40,975 bases of DNA. Origin: an uncultured Sphingomonas sp. Lineage in GTDB: Bacteria > Pseudomonadota > Alphaproteobacteria > Sphingomonadales > Sphingomonadaceae. The stretch lies in the NCBI GenBank assembly GCA_913775025.1, contig CAJYJW010000239.1:1-40975 (forward strand), read 5' to 3'. Below are positions 1-9,900 of the stretch, in pieces. The stretch's first letter is position 1. The number at the start of each line of letters is the position of its first letter. The position numbers and the translations under genes were made by a program. The notes beneath the pieces were generated by a model. That model worked only from the letters and a program-made list of their open reading frames with translations, was not told the DNA's origin and did not search any database.

Positions 1-1
1 C

Positions 2-505
2 ATGTTCGACCCGGCGGAACCCGACGACCGGCTCGGCACCTTCGCGCTCACCCGCCTGCTGTCGGCGCAAACCGGCCTGCCCGTCATCGCGGCGGGCGGG
101 ATCATGGACGGCGCGGGGGTTCGTGCGGCGCTCGCCCTCGGGGCGGTCGCGGCGCAGCTCGGCACGGCGTTCATCGCTTGCCCGGAAAGCAGCGCCGACG
201 CGGCGTATCGCGCCGCCCTCGGCGGGGAGGGCGCGCATCATACGGTGATGACCAGCGCGATCTCCGGCCGGCCGGCGCGCTGCCTGGCGAACCGCTTCAC
301 CCGGTGGGCGGTGGAGCATCCGCTCGACGCGCCGGATTATCCGATCGCTTATGATGCGGGGAAGGCGCTGAACGCGGCCGCCAAGGCAGCGGGCGAAGCG
401 GGCTATGGCGCGCAATGGGCCGGGCAGGGCGCGCCGCTCCATCGCGTCATGCCGGCGGCGGACCTGCTCGCCACGGTGTGGAGCGAGGCGGGCGGATCCG
501 TCTAG
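2..505 (+). CDS. Nitronate monooxygenase (2-nitropropane dioxygenase family), C-terminal part; 5' end outside window
   Basis: [37 protein letters not shown] is the phosphate/FMN-binding TIM-barrel segment of NMO; ORF is open at the window edge. Confidence 0.85.
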   Translation: MFDPAEPDDRLGTFALTRLLSAQTGLPVIAAGGIMDGAGVRAALALGAVAAQLGTAFIACPESSADAAYRAALGGEGAHHTVMTSAISGRPARCLANRFTRWAVEHPLDAPDYPIAYDAGKALNAAAKAAGEAGYGAQWAGQGAPLHRVMPAADLLATVWSEAGGSV

Positions 506-532
506 CGGCATCGGCGCGCCGCCCGCTTTCGC

Positions 533-1096
533 CTACGCCCCCGCCTCCGCTGCCCGCACATAGGCGTAGAGCGTCGGTTTGGAGATGCCGAGCATCGTGC
601 AGATGCGGGCGATCGGCAGGCTGTTCTCGTGATAGAGGCGGACGGCAAGCGCGCGCTTGTCGTCGTCCAGCGCCATGGGGCGGCCGCCTTTGCGGCCGCG
701 GGCGCGGGCGGCGGCGAGGCCGGCGTGGGTCCGCTCGCGGATCAGGTTGCGCTCGAACTCGGCCAGCGCGCCGAACAGATGGAAGGTGAGCTTGCCGGAC
801 GGGGTGGCGGTGTCGATCGCCTCGTGCAGGCTGAGGAGGGCGACCTGCTGTTCCTCCAGCCAGGCCGCCCAGCCGATCAGATCGCGCAGCGATCGCCCGA
901 GCCGGTCGAGCCGCCACACCACCAAGGTATCGCCGGCGCGCACCTGCTCGCGCAGCCTGTCCAGCCCCGGGCGGGCGGCGGTGGCGCCGGATGCCGTATC
1001 GACGAGGATCCGGTCGCACCCGGCCGCCTTCAGCGCATCGCGTTGCAGATCGAGGCTTTGCTCGGCGGTCGATACGCGGGCGTAACCGATTTTCAC
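533..1096 (-). CDS. Serine recombinase (resolvase/invertase family)
   Basis: MKIGYARVSTAEQSLDLQRDAL N-terminus with catalytic Ser; LVVWRLDRLGRSLRDLI; ALAEFERNLIRERT; C-terminal HTH IARICTMLGISKPTLYAYV. Confidence 0.93.
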   Translation of the reverse strand: MKIGYARVSTAEQSLDLQRDALKAAGCDRILVDTASGATAARPGLDRLREQVRAGDTLVVWRLDRLGRSLRDLIGWAAWLEEQQVALLSLHEAIDTATPSGKLTFHLFGALAEFERNLIRERTHAGLAAARARGRKGGRPMALDDDKRALAVRLYHENSLPIARICTMLGISKPTLYAYVRAAEAGA

Positions 1097-1253
1097 GGGA
1101 AGCGCGGCGGGAAGGTAAGGAAAGCCGTCATGCGCGAAGGTAAGCTGCCGTAGTTTTCTTTACCGGCTTGTCTTACCCATCCCGCCCCGGATTTGCAATG
1201 CATGGGCGGATGCCAGTGATTTAGGCAAACAATCGTCCGTTTTGTTTACGCAT

Positions 1254-1292
1254 AAAAAAAGGGCGGGCCTGCCGGCGAAGGCAGGCCCGCCC
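1254..1292 (-). terminator. Intrinsic terminator of the 1303-2187 minus-strand gene
   Basis: 13-bp perfect stem gggcgggcctgcc (1261-1273) / ggcaggcccgccc (1280-1292), 6-nt loop, followed on the minus strand by TTTTTTT (aaaaaaa at 1254-1260). Confidence 0.93.
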
Positions 1293-1302
1293 TGTCCCAC
1301 CC

Positions 1303-2187
1303 TTACCGCAGGGGGCGGCGGCGGGTGGCGGTGGTGGCGCCGAAGCCGCCGGCGCCGGCGCCCACCAGCAGCGCCAGCACGATCATGAAGGAGGTGCCGG
1401 CGGCGGCGCCTGCGGCCTTGTCCGTCACGGACTTGGCGGTGGCGACCGTATCGTTCTTGGTCTGGACGAACTGCTGCTTGGCGCGCGTCACCTGCGCCTG
1501 CGCCTCCTGGCGGCTGATCTTGCGCTGCGCCGCCACGATATCGACGATGCGCGCCTCGGCCTCCTGCCCTTCGGCCCCGCCACGCGCCAGCGCGGGCAGT
1601 TCCTTGGCGACTTCCTTCTGCGCCTGCTCCGGCGTCATCTGCGCGGGGTCGGACGGCGCATCGGAGAGGTAGGCGCTGGCCTGCTCGCGGATGTCGGCCT
1701 GGTCGATCCCGGCGATCGAGGCGGCGGCGGGGGCGGCGGCACCCACCGTCTGCCCGGCGGCGCCGGCGACCGCGCCCACCGTGCGGAACGCGCCGCCGAT
1801 GATCCCGCCCACCACCGAGGTGAGGAGGTACAGCGTCAGCAGCAGCGTGACGCCCCACACGACGAGACCGTGGACGAGCGCGTCGAACCGGTCATGCACG
1901 CCCGATACGCGCGCCGCCGCATAGCCGCCCGCGCCCAGCGCCACCACCGTGGTGATCAGCCAGAAGATGCCCGCGCCAATGCCGAAACCCGCCGCCCCCG
2001 GCGTGGTCCCCTCGACCGGATCGACCATGGTGAGGCCGATGCCGGTGCCGAGGATGCCGAGCACCACCTGCACCGCGATGGCGATGATGACGCCGGCGAA
2101 GATCGCGCCCCAGGAAATGCGCGTGCGCGTTTTTGCCGTAAAGGCTTCGTCTGCCGGCGCGATGCCGGTGGTGGGGTGTAGGGCCAT
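1303..2187 (-). CDS. Multi-pass membrane protein of unknown function with an Ala-rich coiled region
   Basis: Start taken at MALHPTTGIAPADEAFTAKTRTRISWGAIFAGVIIAIAVQVVLGILG rather than the longer 2559 start; several hydrophobic helices; followed by a strong terminator. Confidence 0.8.
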   Translation of the reverse strand: MALHPTTGIAPADEAFTAKTRTRISWGAIFAGVIIAIAVQVVLGILGTGIGLTMVDPVEGTTPGAAGFGIGAGIFWLITTVVALGAGGYAAARVSGVHDRFDALVHGLVVWGVTLLLTLYLLTSVVGGIIGGAFRTVGAVAGAAGQTVGAAAPAAASIAGIDQADIREQASAYLSDAPSDPAQMTPEQAQKEVAKELPALARGGAEGQEAEARIVDIVAAQRKISRQEAQAQVTRAKQQFVQTKNDTVATAKSVTDKAAGAAAGTSFMIVLALLVGAGAGGFGATTATRRRPLR

Positions 2188-2219
2188 GGTCACTCCTGTT
2201 GGTATTCGAGCGGGCCGGA

Positions 2220-2408
2220 TCAGGCCCGCGGGGGTTTCTTGGTGGCGGCCTTCTGTTCGGCCGCTCCTTGCCTGGCGGCGGCATCGTCGCCGATCAGCTT
2301 GCCGATCGCCTCGTGCACCGATCCTTTCGCCTTGCGGGCGGCGGCCTCGTCGGGATCCCTGCCGCTTGAAGGGGCGTCCTTGGGCGGCGCGTCCTTGCGG
2401 CGGGTCAT
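2220..2408 (-). CDS. CsbD-like small stress protein
   Basis: KAKGSVHEAIGKLIGDDAAARQGAAEQK resembles the CsbD KGK..EaiGkltgd..a..eGkaeq pattern; start overlaps the stop of the 2405-3925 gene. Confidence 0.72.
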   Translation of the reverse strand: MTRRKDAPPKDAPSSGRDPDEAAARKAKGSVHEAIGKLIGDDAAARQGAAEQKAATKKPPRA

Positions 2409-3925
2409 TGCGGCGTCTCCTTGTGCGGGGGCGGCGTGTCCGCGCCTTCGCCGTCGAAGCCGCGGGCGCGCGCCCAGGCCACCGCCGCGATCCGCCGGTT
2501 GACGCCGATCTTGGCGTAGATGCGCGCGACATGGTTGCGCACGGTGTTGCTGGCGACATGCAGCGTGCGGGCGATCGTCTTGTCGTCGAGGCCGCGGCAG
2601 ATCAGCGCCAGCACCTCGCGCTCGCGCGCCGTCAGATCGTTCAGGCCGGGGCCGTCGGCCTGGGGGGCGGGCGCGCGCAGCCGGGCCAGCTTGTCCATCA
2701 CCGATCGGCTGAACCAGCTGGTATCCTTCATCACCGCCTCGATCGCCTCGACCAGCTCCATCTCGGTCGCCTTGCGGCGGGTGATGTCCTGGAAGGCCCA
2801 GAGCACGCAGGCATCCTCGCCCACGCGCACCGCCTCGGTGGAGACGAGGCAGTCGATCGCGGCGCCGTCGCGCCCGTGGATGCGCGCCTCATGCCCGCGC
2901 AGATCGCGCCCGGCCTCGATCGCGGCCTCTATCTCGTGGCGGATCGCGTCGCTTTCCCACAATCCGGCCTCGTGCAGCGGGCGGCCGATGATCTCGTCGC
3001 GGGTCAGGCCCGTCATCTGGGTGAAGCCGGCGTTGACGTCGCACAGCACATGCCCGTCGCGCGCGCCGATCGCCATCGGCACGGGGGCCAGGCGGAAGGT
3101 CTTGACGAACCGCTCCTCGCTGTGGCGCAGGTCGCCCTCCGCCTTACGCCGCGCCTCCAGATCGGCGAAGGTGAACAGCATGCACGGCTCGTTCCCCATG
3201 TCGATCGGCTGGCCCGCCACGATGACGAGGCGGGTGCCGCCGCCGGGCAGCGCCAGCTCCGCCTCCATCTGCGGGATGGTGCGGCCTTCGGCCAGCCGCC
3301 GCTTGGCCAGATCGCGATCGTCTGCCTCGCGCAGCACGTCGATATCGTAGACGGTGCGGGTCAGCACGTCGTCCTGCTCGTGGCCGGTCATCTCCAGAAA
3401 GCCCTGGTTGACCTTCACGAACCGCAGGTCGCACAGGCGGCAGATCACGGCGGGGGCGGGGTTGGCGTTGAACGACTGCTCGAACCGGTCCTCCGCCTCA
3501 TATTGGGCGGACACGTCCTGGATGACGAGGACGAGGCAGGCGGGCTCGCCCTCGTCCGCGTCGTTCAGCACCAGGCTGCGCACCTGATGCACCCAGCGGG
3601 GCGCGTCCTCGCCCGCCACCGTCACCTCGACGACGACCTCGGAGAAGGAGTCGCCCGCCACCACCCGCTCGACCGGATAGTCGTCCGCCTCCAGCCGGTG
3701 GTTGTTGCGATAGCGCAGCTGGAAGCGCGCGCGATACTCGTCGACGGTCGCGCCCAGCTCGGCGATGTCCTTCACGCCGTGCATGGCCAGCGCCGCCGCG
3801 TTCGCCCAGAGCAGGCTCTGGTCGGGATCGATCAGGATCACGCCCTCGTCGAGCCCGCCGATGATCTGGCGCAGGTGGCGCAGATCGGCGGTTTCGCGCA
3901 GGGATTTGAACGGGGCGGCGGCCAT
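2405..3925 (-). CDS. Multi-PAS-domain transcriptional regulator with LuxR-type HTH
   Basis: Repeated PAS/PAC signatures (GVILIDPDQSLLWANAAAL; FVKVNQGFLEMTGHEQDDVL; LCDVNAGFTQMTGLTRDEIIGRPLHEAG; WAFQDITRRKATE) and C-terminal LTAREREVLALICRGLDDKTIARTLHVASNTVRNHVARIYAKIGVNRR. Confidence 0.92.
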   Translation of the reverse strand: MAAAPFKSLRETADLRHLRQIIGGLDEGVILIDPDQSLLWANAAALAMHGVKDIAELGATVDEYRARFQLRYRNNHRLEADDYPVERVVAGDSFSEVVVEVTVAGEDAPRWVHQVRSLVLNDADEGEPACLVLVIQDVSAQYEAEDRFEQSFNANPAPAVICRLCDLRFVKVNQGFLEMTGHEQDDVLTRTVYDIDVLREADDRDLAKRRLAEGRTIPQMEAELALPGGGTRLVIVAGQPIDMGNEPCMLFTFADLEARRKAEGDLRHSEERFVKTFRLAPVPMAIGARDGHVLCDVNAGFTQMTGLTRDEIIGRPLHEAGLWESDAIRHEIEAAIEAGRDLRGHEARIHGRDGAAIDCLVSTEAVRVGEDACVLWAFQDITRRKATEMELVEAIEAVMKDTSWFSRSVMDKLARLRAPAPQADGPGLNDLTAREREVLALICRGLDDKTIARTLHVASNTVRNHVARIYAKIGVNRRIAAVAWARARGFDGEGADTPPPHKETPQ

Positions 3926-3936
3926 GGCGGGCTAAC

Positions 3937-4302
3937 TCAGGCGTCGCGCCCGTGGATCAGCCACGCCAGCGCATAGCCGCCCACCGCCGCGGCAAGCGCC
4001 CAGATCAGCGGATTGTCCTCCACCGTGCGCACCGTCGCGCGCCCGCCGCGCTCGGCGCCGTCGGCCACGCGGGTGCCCGCCGCCTTCAGCCGGTCGCGCG
4101 CCTCGGCCGCCAGATCGGGCGCGCTGTCGATCGCGTCCGCCACGATTTCGCGGGCGCGGCCGAAGGTGTGCTGCGCGCCGCCGGCGACCTGATCGACCAC
4201 GCCGTCGACCTTCCAGTCGCGGCTGCCGGAGACGTCGCCCACGGCCTTTTCCACCTTGCCGACGGCATAGCGGGTGCCGCCCTCGAATTCGTCCTTGTTC
4301 AT
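3937..4302 (-). CDS. CsbD-like protein with C-terminal transmembrane helix
   Basis: MNKDEFEGGTRYAVGKVEKAVGDVSGSRDWKVDGVVDQVAGGAQ, then an amphipathic region and NPLIWALAAAVGGYALAWLIHGRDA. Confidence 0.78.
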   Translation of the reverse strand: MNKDEFEGGTRYAVGKVEKAVGDVSGSRDWKVDGVVDQVAGGAQHTFGRAREIVADAIDSAPDLAAEARDRLKAAGTRVADGAERGGRATVRTVEDNPLIWALAAAVGGYALAWLIHGRDA

Positions 4303-4323
4303 GCTTGTCTCCTTTGGTGAGGA

Positions 4324-4650
4324 TCAGGGCATCACGACGCCGCAGCCGGCGGCGGCTTTCGCGATGGCGATCGGAATGGCGGGATCCTTGATCTCCGCGC
4401 TCACGCGGAGGAGGTCGCCGGTCGTCAGCATGCCGGGGGTGGTGTCGCCCTTGCGATAGGCGGCGGCGGCGGCCCCCAGCTGGCTCAGCTGGCCGAGCGA
4501 GAGATCGGACTGGAGCGCGGTGCCGACGCAATCGGCGCGGCCTGCATCAAGGCCGTAGCGCTGGAGCCCGGTGGAGATACGCGTGGCGGGGGCGGCGCAC
4601 CCGGCGACCAGGGCAAGCGCCGGCACGGTCGCGAACAGCATCTTCTTCAC
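4324..4650 (-). CDS. Small predicted lipoprotein of unknown function
   Basis: Lipobox signal MKKMLFATVPALALVAGCAAP. Confidence 0.78.
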   Translation of the reverse strand: MKKMLFATVPALALVAGCAAPATRISTGLQRYGLDAGRADCVGTALQSDLSLGQLSQLGAAAAAYRKGDTTPGMLTTGDLLRVSAEIKDPAIPIAIAKAAAGCGVVMP

Positions 4651-4753
4651 GGGCGATCCTTCCCTTGCCGGTCGCGGAAACGCATCCGGCTTGGGCGCAT
4701 CAATTCATGGTAAAGGCCCGTGTTCCTGGTAGTGTTGCACTATAAAATAGTCA

Positions 4754-4936
4754 TTACTGTCCAGATTCCATCGCGGCTATTCGCGCCGTGTACAGGCGAT
4801 GAAATTGCTGGTGCGTCGATCGCGCGCCGAAATCTTCCGTATTTTCCGCCATTTGCCGATGATGTTCGGCGCGGCCGAGCAGATAGTCCCGCTCGTCGGG
4901 CGCTGCGCGGAGGGCGGGGCTGTCTGTCTCGGTCAT
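4754..4936 (-). CDS. Small hypothetical protein (60 aa)
   Basis: MTETDSPALRAAPDERDYLLGRAEHHRQMAENTEDFGARSTHQQFHRLYTARIAAMESGQ; soluble composition that looks like real coding sequence. Confidence 0.5.
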   Translation of the reverse strand: MTETDSPALRAAPDERDYLLGRAEHHRQMAENTEDFGARSTHQQFHRLYTARIAAMESGQ

Positions 4937-5105
4937 CCCTGAATGATACAGATTGCAGGGAACCGTCCTATCATCCCGATCACCCCATCGGCTGGTATTG
5001 CGGCACTAGGCGGGGATTGTACGAATGTCCGCTAACGCCCCAAAGGCAGTCGTTGGAAGCTGAAGTCGGTTTGCTTGAAAGCCGCCATTTCGTCATCGTC
5101 TGGGC

Positions 5106-5369
5106 ATGAATCACATCTATGCCAGCAGCGACGACTTCTTCCATGATCTGGGCTTGCTCATCGAGGCTTGGTGCGACCGTCGCTGCCTCCACGCGTTAGC
5201 CGACGTGCTACCGGCGCTCACTTCATTCAACGGATTGGCGGACGGCTGGGGTGAACTGGCTGCCGCGTTGAAGTCTGCATTCCTGTCGAAGGATGCCCTG
5301 ACCGGCGACGAGCGCCAGATGGTCGGACAACTCCGACGTGCAGCAGAAGACGCAGTTCATCGGCGCTGA
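5106..5369 (+). CDS. Hypothetical protein (87 aa)
   Basis: MNHIYASSDDFFHDLGLLIEAWCDRRCLHALADVLPALTSFNGLADGWGELAAALKSAF; balanced composition, no family recognised. Confidence 0.5.
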   Translation: MNHIYASSDDFFHDLGLLIEAWCDRRCLHALADVLPALTSFNGLADGWGELAAALKSAFLSKDALTGDERQMVGQLRRAAEDAVHRR

Positions 5370-5506
5370 TCCACCCGTTCAGGCGTCGATTTCCCGGGGT
5401 GTGGCCTCCACAGCGGACGGCCCGCTAACCACCAATAGCCGCCTGTTCACAATCTATACGGCGCTACCCTCCATCGGCCGATCCCCCGCCCCCATCGCTT
5501 CGCCCC

Positions 5507-6403
5507 ATGCGTTCACCGCGCATGAGCCAGCCGCACCACAACCGCTACGCCTATCGCCCGATCACCCAGCGCCCGGTGTATGACTGGCCCGGCGGCGGGC
5601 GGCTCGCCCTCTATCTGGGGGTGAATTACGAGGTGTTCGATTTCGGCGGCGGCGCGGGGGCGGAGCTGGCGCCATCGCAGACCCAGCCCGACGTGATGAA
5701 CTATGCGTGGCGCGATTACGGCAACCGGGTGGGCGCGTGGCGGCTGTTCGACCTGTTCGACCGGCTGGGCCTGCGGACGACCGCGCTATTGAACGCCGAC
5801 GTGCTGGATCGCTGCCCCGGCCTCGCCGAGGCCTGCCGCGATCGGGGCGACGAGATCGCCGCGCACGGCGGCACCAACGCGCAGGCGCAGGGCGATCTCT
5901 CCCACAGGCGCGAGGCCCGCCTGATCGAGACGGTGACGGAGCGGCTGGCCGCGCTCGGCACGCGGCCCACCGGCTGGCTCGGCCCATGGATATCCGAAAG
6001 CCGCGACACGCCCGATCTGCTTGCCGAGAACGGCTATCGCTACGTGCTCGACTGGGCGCATGACGACCAGCCGACGCGGCTGACGACCGATCACGGCCCC
6101 CTCCTCTCCGTCCCCTATTCGCAGGAGATCAACGATCTGCCCGCCGTGATCGCGCGCAAGCAGGAGGCCGAGACCTTCGCCGCGATGATCCGCGCCCATG
6201 TCGAGCAGTTGCTTTCGGAGTGCGACCGGCGGCCGGTGGTGCTCGGCATCGCGCTCCACCCGTACATCATGGGGCAGGCGCACCGCGTCCCCGCGCTCGC
6301 CCGCGTGCTGACCGAACTGCGCGAGGCGAACGACCCGCGCATCTGGTGGACCACCGCCGGCGACATCGCCGCTTATGTGGCGGAGCATGATCTGGCGGTG
6401 TGA
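5507..6403 (+). CDS. Polysaccharide deacetylase family protein (PuuE/allantoinase-like)
   Basis: RLALYLGVNYEVFDFGGG; YGNRVGAWRLFDLFDRLGLRTTALLNADVL; GDEIAAHGGTNA; LSVPYSQEINDLPA; IALHPYIMGQAHRVPAL. Start may be 5522. Confidence 0.9.
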   Translation: MRSPRMSQPHHNRYAYRPITQRPVYDWPGGGRLALYLGVNYEVFDFGGGAGAELAPSQTQPDVMNYAWRDYGNRVGAWRLFDLFDRLGLRTTALLNADVLDRCPGLAEACRDRGDEIAAHGGTNAQAQGDLSHRREARLIETVTERLAALGTRPTGWLGPWISESRDTPDLLAENGYRYVLDWAHDDQPTRLTTDHGPLLSVPYSQEINDLPAVIARKQEAETFAAMIRAHVEQLLSECDRRPVVLGIALHPYIMGQAHRVPALARVLTELREANDPRIWWTTAGDIAAYVAEHDLAV

Positions 6404-6431
6404 GGGGCGGAGGGCCGCCGTGCCTTGCCCA
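6375..6431. repeat. Direct repeat copy A (57 bp, exact), covering the 3' end of the deacetylase gene and spacer
   Basis: atgtggcggagcatgatctggcggtgtgaggggcggagggccgccgtgccttgccca, identical to 21015-21071; similarity continues to about 6445 with 3 mismatches. Confidence 0.95.
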
Positions 6432-6459
6432 CGCGGGTAGCGGGTGTTCGCCCGACCGG

Positions 6460-6789
6460 CCGTCGGGCTGGCGTATCGATGGTCACGATGAGCGGCATGA
6501 CGTTCGAGGCCGACACGCCGCACGGGCGGATGATGGTGACGAACCTTGTCGGCATCGCGCAGTTCGAGCACGGCATGCTGAGCGTGCGGGTTCGGTCCGG
6601 CCTTGCTGCGGCTAAGGATGCGAGGTCGCAAGCTCGGGCGGCAGATCGGCGACCGCCTCACGACCGGCTCGCCCCCAAGATGCTTGCGCTCGTCGCCGAG
6701 GGCCGCAGCTATCATTTGGATCGCGCGCAACCCTCGGCCACAGCAAGACCATTGTCGCCGCGATCGTCGGACGGGTCGAGTGGGTATAG
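6460..6789 (+). pseudogene. Decayed serine recombinase (catalytic-domain end plus C-terminal HTH), several frameshifts
   Basis: Piecewise translation: GVSMVTMSGMTFEADTPHGRMMVTNLVGIAQFEHGMLSVRVRSGLAAAK (frame 2), GRKLGRQIGDRLTT (frame 3), DRLAPKMLALVAEGRSYH (frame 2), WIARN, then (extra c) NLGHSKTIVAAIVGRVEWV-stop at 6787-6789. Confidence 0.85.
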
Positions 6790-6900
6790 TATATATTGAT
6801 GAGTTGGGATGATTCAGTCATCAAGCAGCGCACCGCCCGACTTTGGCGATCAAATTCACGTTTTGGAATCCGATAGTAAGTTTGAGTTGGGTGGGGGGAT

Positions 6901-9900
6901 ATGAAGCGCTTTCTTGCGCTGCTCGTCGCTACGAGCACGCTCACGAGTACAGCCTACGCCGCGGACAAGCCGGCGATCGGCCCGGCGCCTGCCTGGGTAA
7001 AGCCCGTTACTCCGCCACCGGCACCCGCGAAGGCTGACGAGGCGCCGGTTCGCATCCTGTTGTTCGACCAGCAGGTCGCGTTGGAACCCGGAAGGCAGAC
7101 TGTCTACTCGGAATCATCGCTGAAGATTCAGACGCCGCAGGGCCTGGCCGCAGGCAACATCTCGCTGCCGTGGCGTCCCGAAACCGACGTTTTGACGGTT
7201 CACAAGTTTCTGATCCGGCGCGGCGACCAGGCCATCGACGTGCTCAAGTCCGGCCAGACGTTCACGGTGCTCAGGCGTGAGCAGAACCTGGAGAGCGCGA
7301 CGCTGGATGGCGTCCTCACGGCCAACATCCAGCCCGAGGGCTTGCAGGTCGGCGATACGCTGGAGTTCGCAGCGTCGGTTTCGTCGAGCGACCCGACGTT
7401 GAAGGGGCATGTCGAGCAGATCGCGGGAACTTGGAGCGGCCTCCCGATAGGACGGGCGCATCTTCGCATACAGTGGCCGACCAGCCTGCCGGTGCGCGTT
7501 CGCCAGACGGCCTCCCTGCCCGCGTTGAAGCCGACGAAGACAGGCGGCACGTCCACCGTCGAGCTCTCGCTTGACAACGTAATGCCGGTCATTCCACCGA
7601 AAGGAGCGCCGCCTCGCTACGGGATCGGGCGTCTTGTCGAGTTGACCGATTACGCCTCTTGGGCCGATCTGGGGGCGCTCATGGCGCCGCTCTATGAGAA
7701 GGCCGCCGCGATCCCGACACAAGGTCCGTTACGGTCGGAGCTGGAGCGCATACAGAGCCTCTCGTCCGACCCCAAGGTCCGCACCGAGGCAGCGCTCGCA
7801 CTCGTCCAGGACAGGGTACGTTACGTCGCGCTCGCGATGGGAGCGGGCGGCTACGTTCCCGCCGACGCCGAGACGACGTGGTCGCGCCGTTATGGCGACT
7901 GCAAGGGCAAGACGGCCCTTCTGCTCGCACTCCTGCACGCCATGGGGATCGAGGCGGAGCCGGTCGCGGTCAGCACGACCTTCGGCGACGGCCTGGACGC
8001 ACGTTTACCCATGGTGGGGCTGTTCAATCATGTGCTGGTTCGAGCATCCTTGGCCGGACGCACTTACTGGCTGGACGGGACGAGGACGGGCGATACCAGC
8101 CTCGACAGGCTGACCATTCCCAATTTCGGCTGGGGTCTCCCTCTTCTCGCCAAAGGCGCCGCGCTTGTTCGAATGGTGCCCACGCCCCTTGCAGTACCGA
8201 CGCAGGACGTTTCCATTCGGATCGACGCGAGCAAAGGGATCTCGGCTCCAGCCCCCGCTACCGTCGAGACCATCATGCGTGGCGATGATGCGATCGGCAT
8301 CAACGCCGCGCTGGCGAACCTGGTCGGGGAAGCGCGGGATCGAGCGCTTAAGGATTATTGGAAAGAACAGTATGACTTCATCGACGTGAAAACGGCGAGC
8401 ACCCGCTTCGACCAGAAAGCCGGCGAGCTTCGCCTGTCGATGACGGGCGAGGCGAAGCTGGATTGGGCAAACGGCAACTATCAGACGGACGGAACGAACG
8501 TCGGCTATAAAGCCGATTTCAGCCGTGATCCGGGCCCGGACAAGGACGCCCCTTTCGCCGTCCCCTATCCTTACTTTACCCGCACCCGCGAGACGATCGT
8601 GCTCCCGAAGGGGGCCGGCGAGTTCAAGATTGGGACCGGTATGGAGGTCGATCAGACCGCAGGCGGCATTGCCTATCTTCGACACGCCACGATCTCGGAC
8701 GGTGTGTTCACCATCGAGAAGACCGAGCGAAGCGTCGTTGCCGAGTTCCCCGCCAAGGACGCTCCTGCACAGCAGGCGGCGTTACGCATGCTCAGTGATC
8801 GACCTGCTTCGGTACGCATGCCGGCGGGCTATAAGTACTCCGGCAGCGACATCGCCGCGGTTCAAGCCGACGTGCCGACGACCTCGTCAGGCTACGTCGA
8901 GCGCGCCGGTATATTCATCGACCGGGGCATGCGGAAGGAAGCCCTCCTCGATTATGATAAGGCTGTCGAGCTCGACCCGAACAACGTCCGCGCATGGGCA
9001 AACCGCGGTATCGCACGCGTACAGGCCGGGGATCTTGCAGGGGCAAAAAGTGATCTCGCCAAAGCCGAGGCGCTTGACCCCGCATTCGTGCGAAACGGCA
9101 TCGGTCGGGGGATGCTTGCCGATGTCGAGCGCCGTCCCCGTGACGCCGTCGAGGCCTATACAAGGGCTTTGGAGCAGGAACCTGACAATAGCTATGCGCT
9201 CGGTCACCGCGCCTTAGCCTATGTTGCGCTTGGCGATGGGGACCGGGCCTTCGACGATGCGGCCGCCGTAATCAAGCAGTACCCGAGCTGGATCGACCTC
9301 TACTCGCTCCGGGCCGGCATTCTGCTGTATCGGGGCGATCGCGATCGGGCGGTCGCTGAAATGCAGGCAGCCATCGCGAATAATCCGAAGCAGGCGTTCG
9401 CTCATGTCGCAGCGGCACGGATATTGGCGGCAGCCGATCGGCGCGCTGACGCGCTCAAGCAATATGACGAGGCGCTCGCGATCGAGCCGCAGGCCTATAT
9501 CTATGCCGAGCGAAGCCGGGCACGGTCGCCTGACGACAAGGCAGGTCGGCAAGCCGACATAGCCGCTGCTCTAAAGCTCGATCCGAAATCAAATGAGGCG
9601 TTTGCCGCCCAGGCCGATTTTCAGCAGTATCAGGGAGACACGAAGGCGGCCATAGCGACCTGGACGCAGCTCCTGGCGGCGTCCCCCAACAATCCGGCGT
9701 TTCTTGCCCAGCGTGCCAAGGCCTATCGGCAGGAAGGAGACGTCGAGCGGGCCCTTGCAGATGCCGCGGCGGCACTCAAACAGGAACCGAAGACCATCGA
9801 CCTGTACCTCTTGCGGGCCAATCTGCTGCGAAACCAGGGGAAGGCGGAAGACGCGCTTCGTGAAGCTGCGGCGGCAGAAGCGGCGGACCCCGACAATGCC

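Noticed and set aside
533-1096. Active transposon around the intact serine recombinase
   Set aside because: No transposase, terminal inverted repeats or res-site repeats recognised nearby; treated as a solitary recombinase
1949-3976. 675-aa plus-strand ORF opposite the PAS-LuxR gene
   Set aside because: Arg/His/Asp-rich shadow ORF, antisense to a well-supported gene; high-GC artefact
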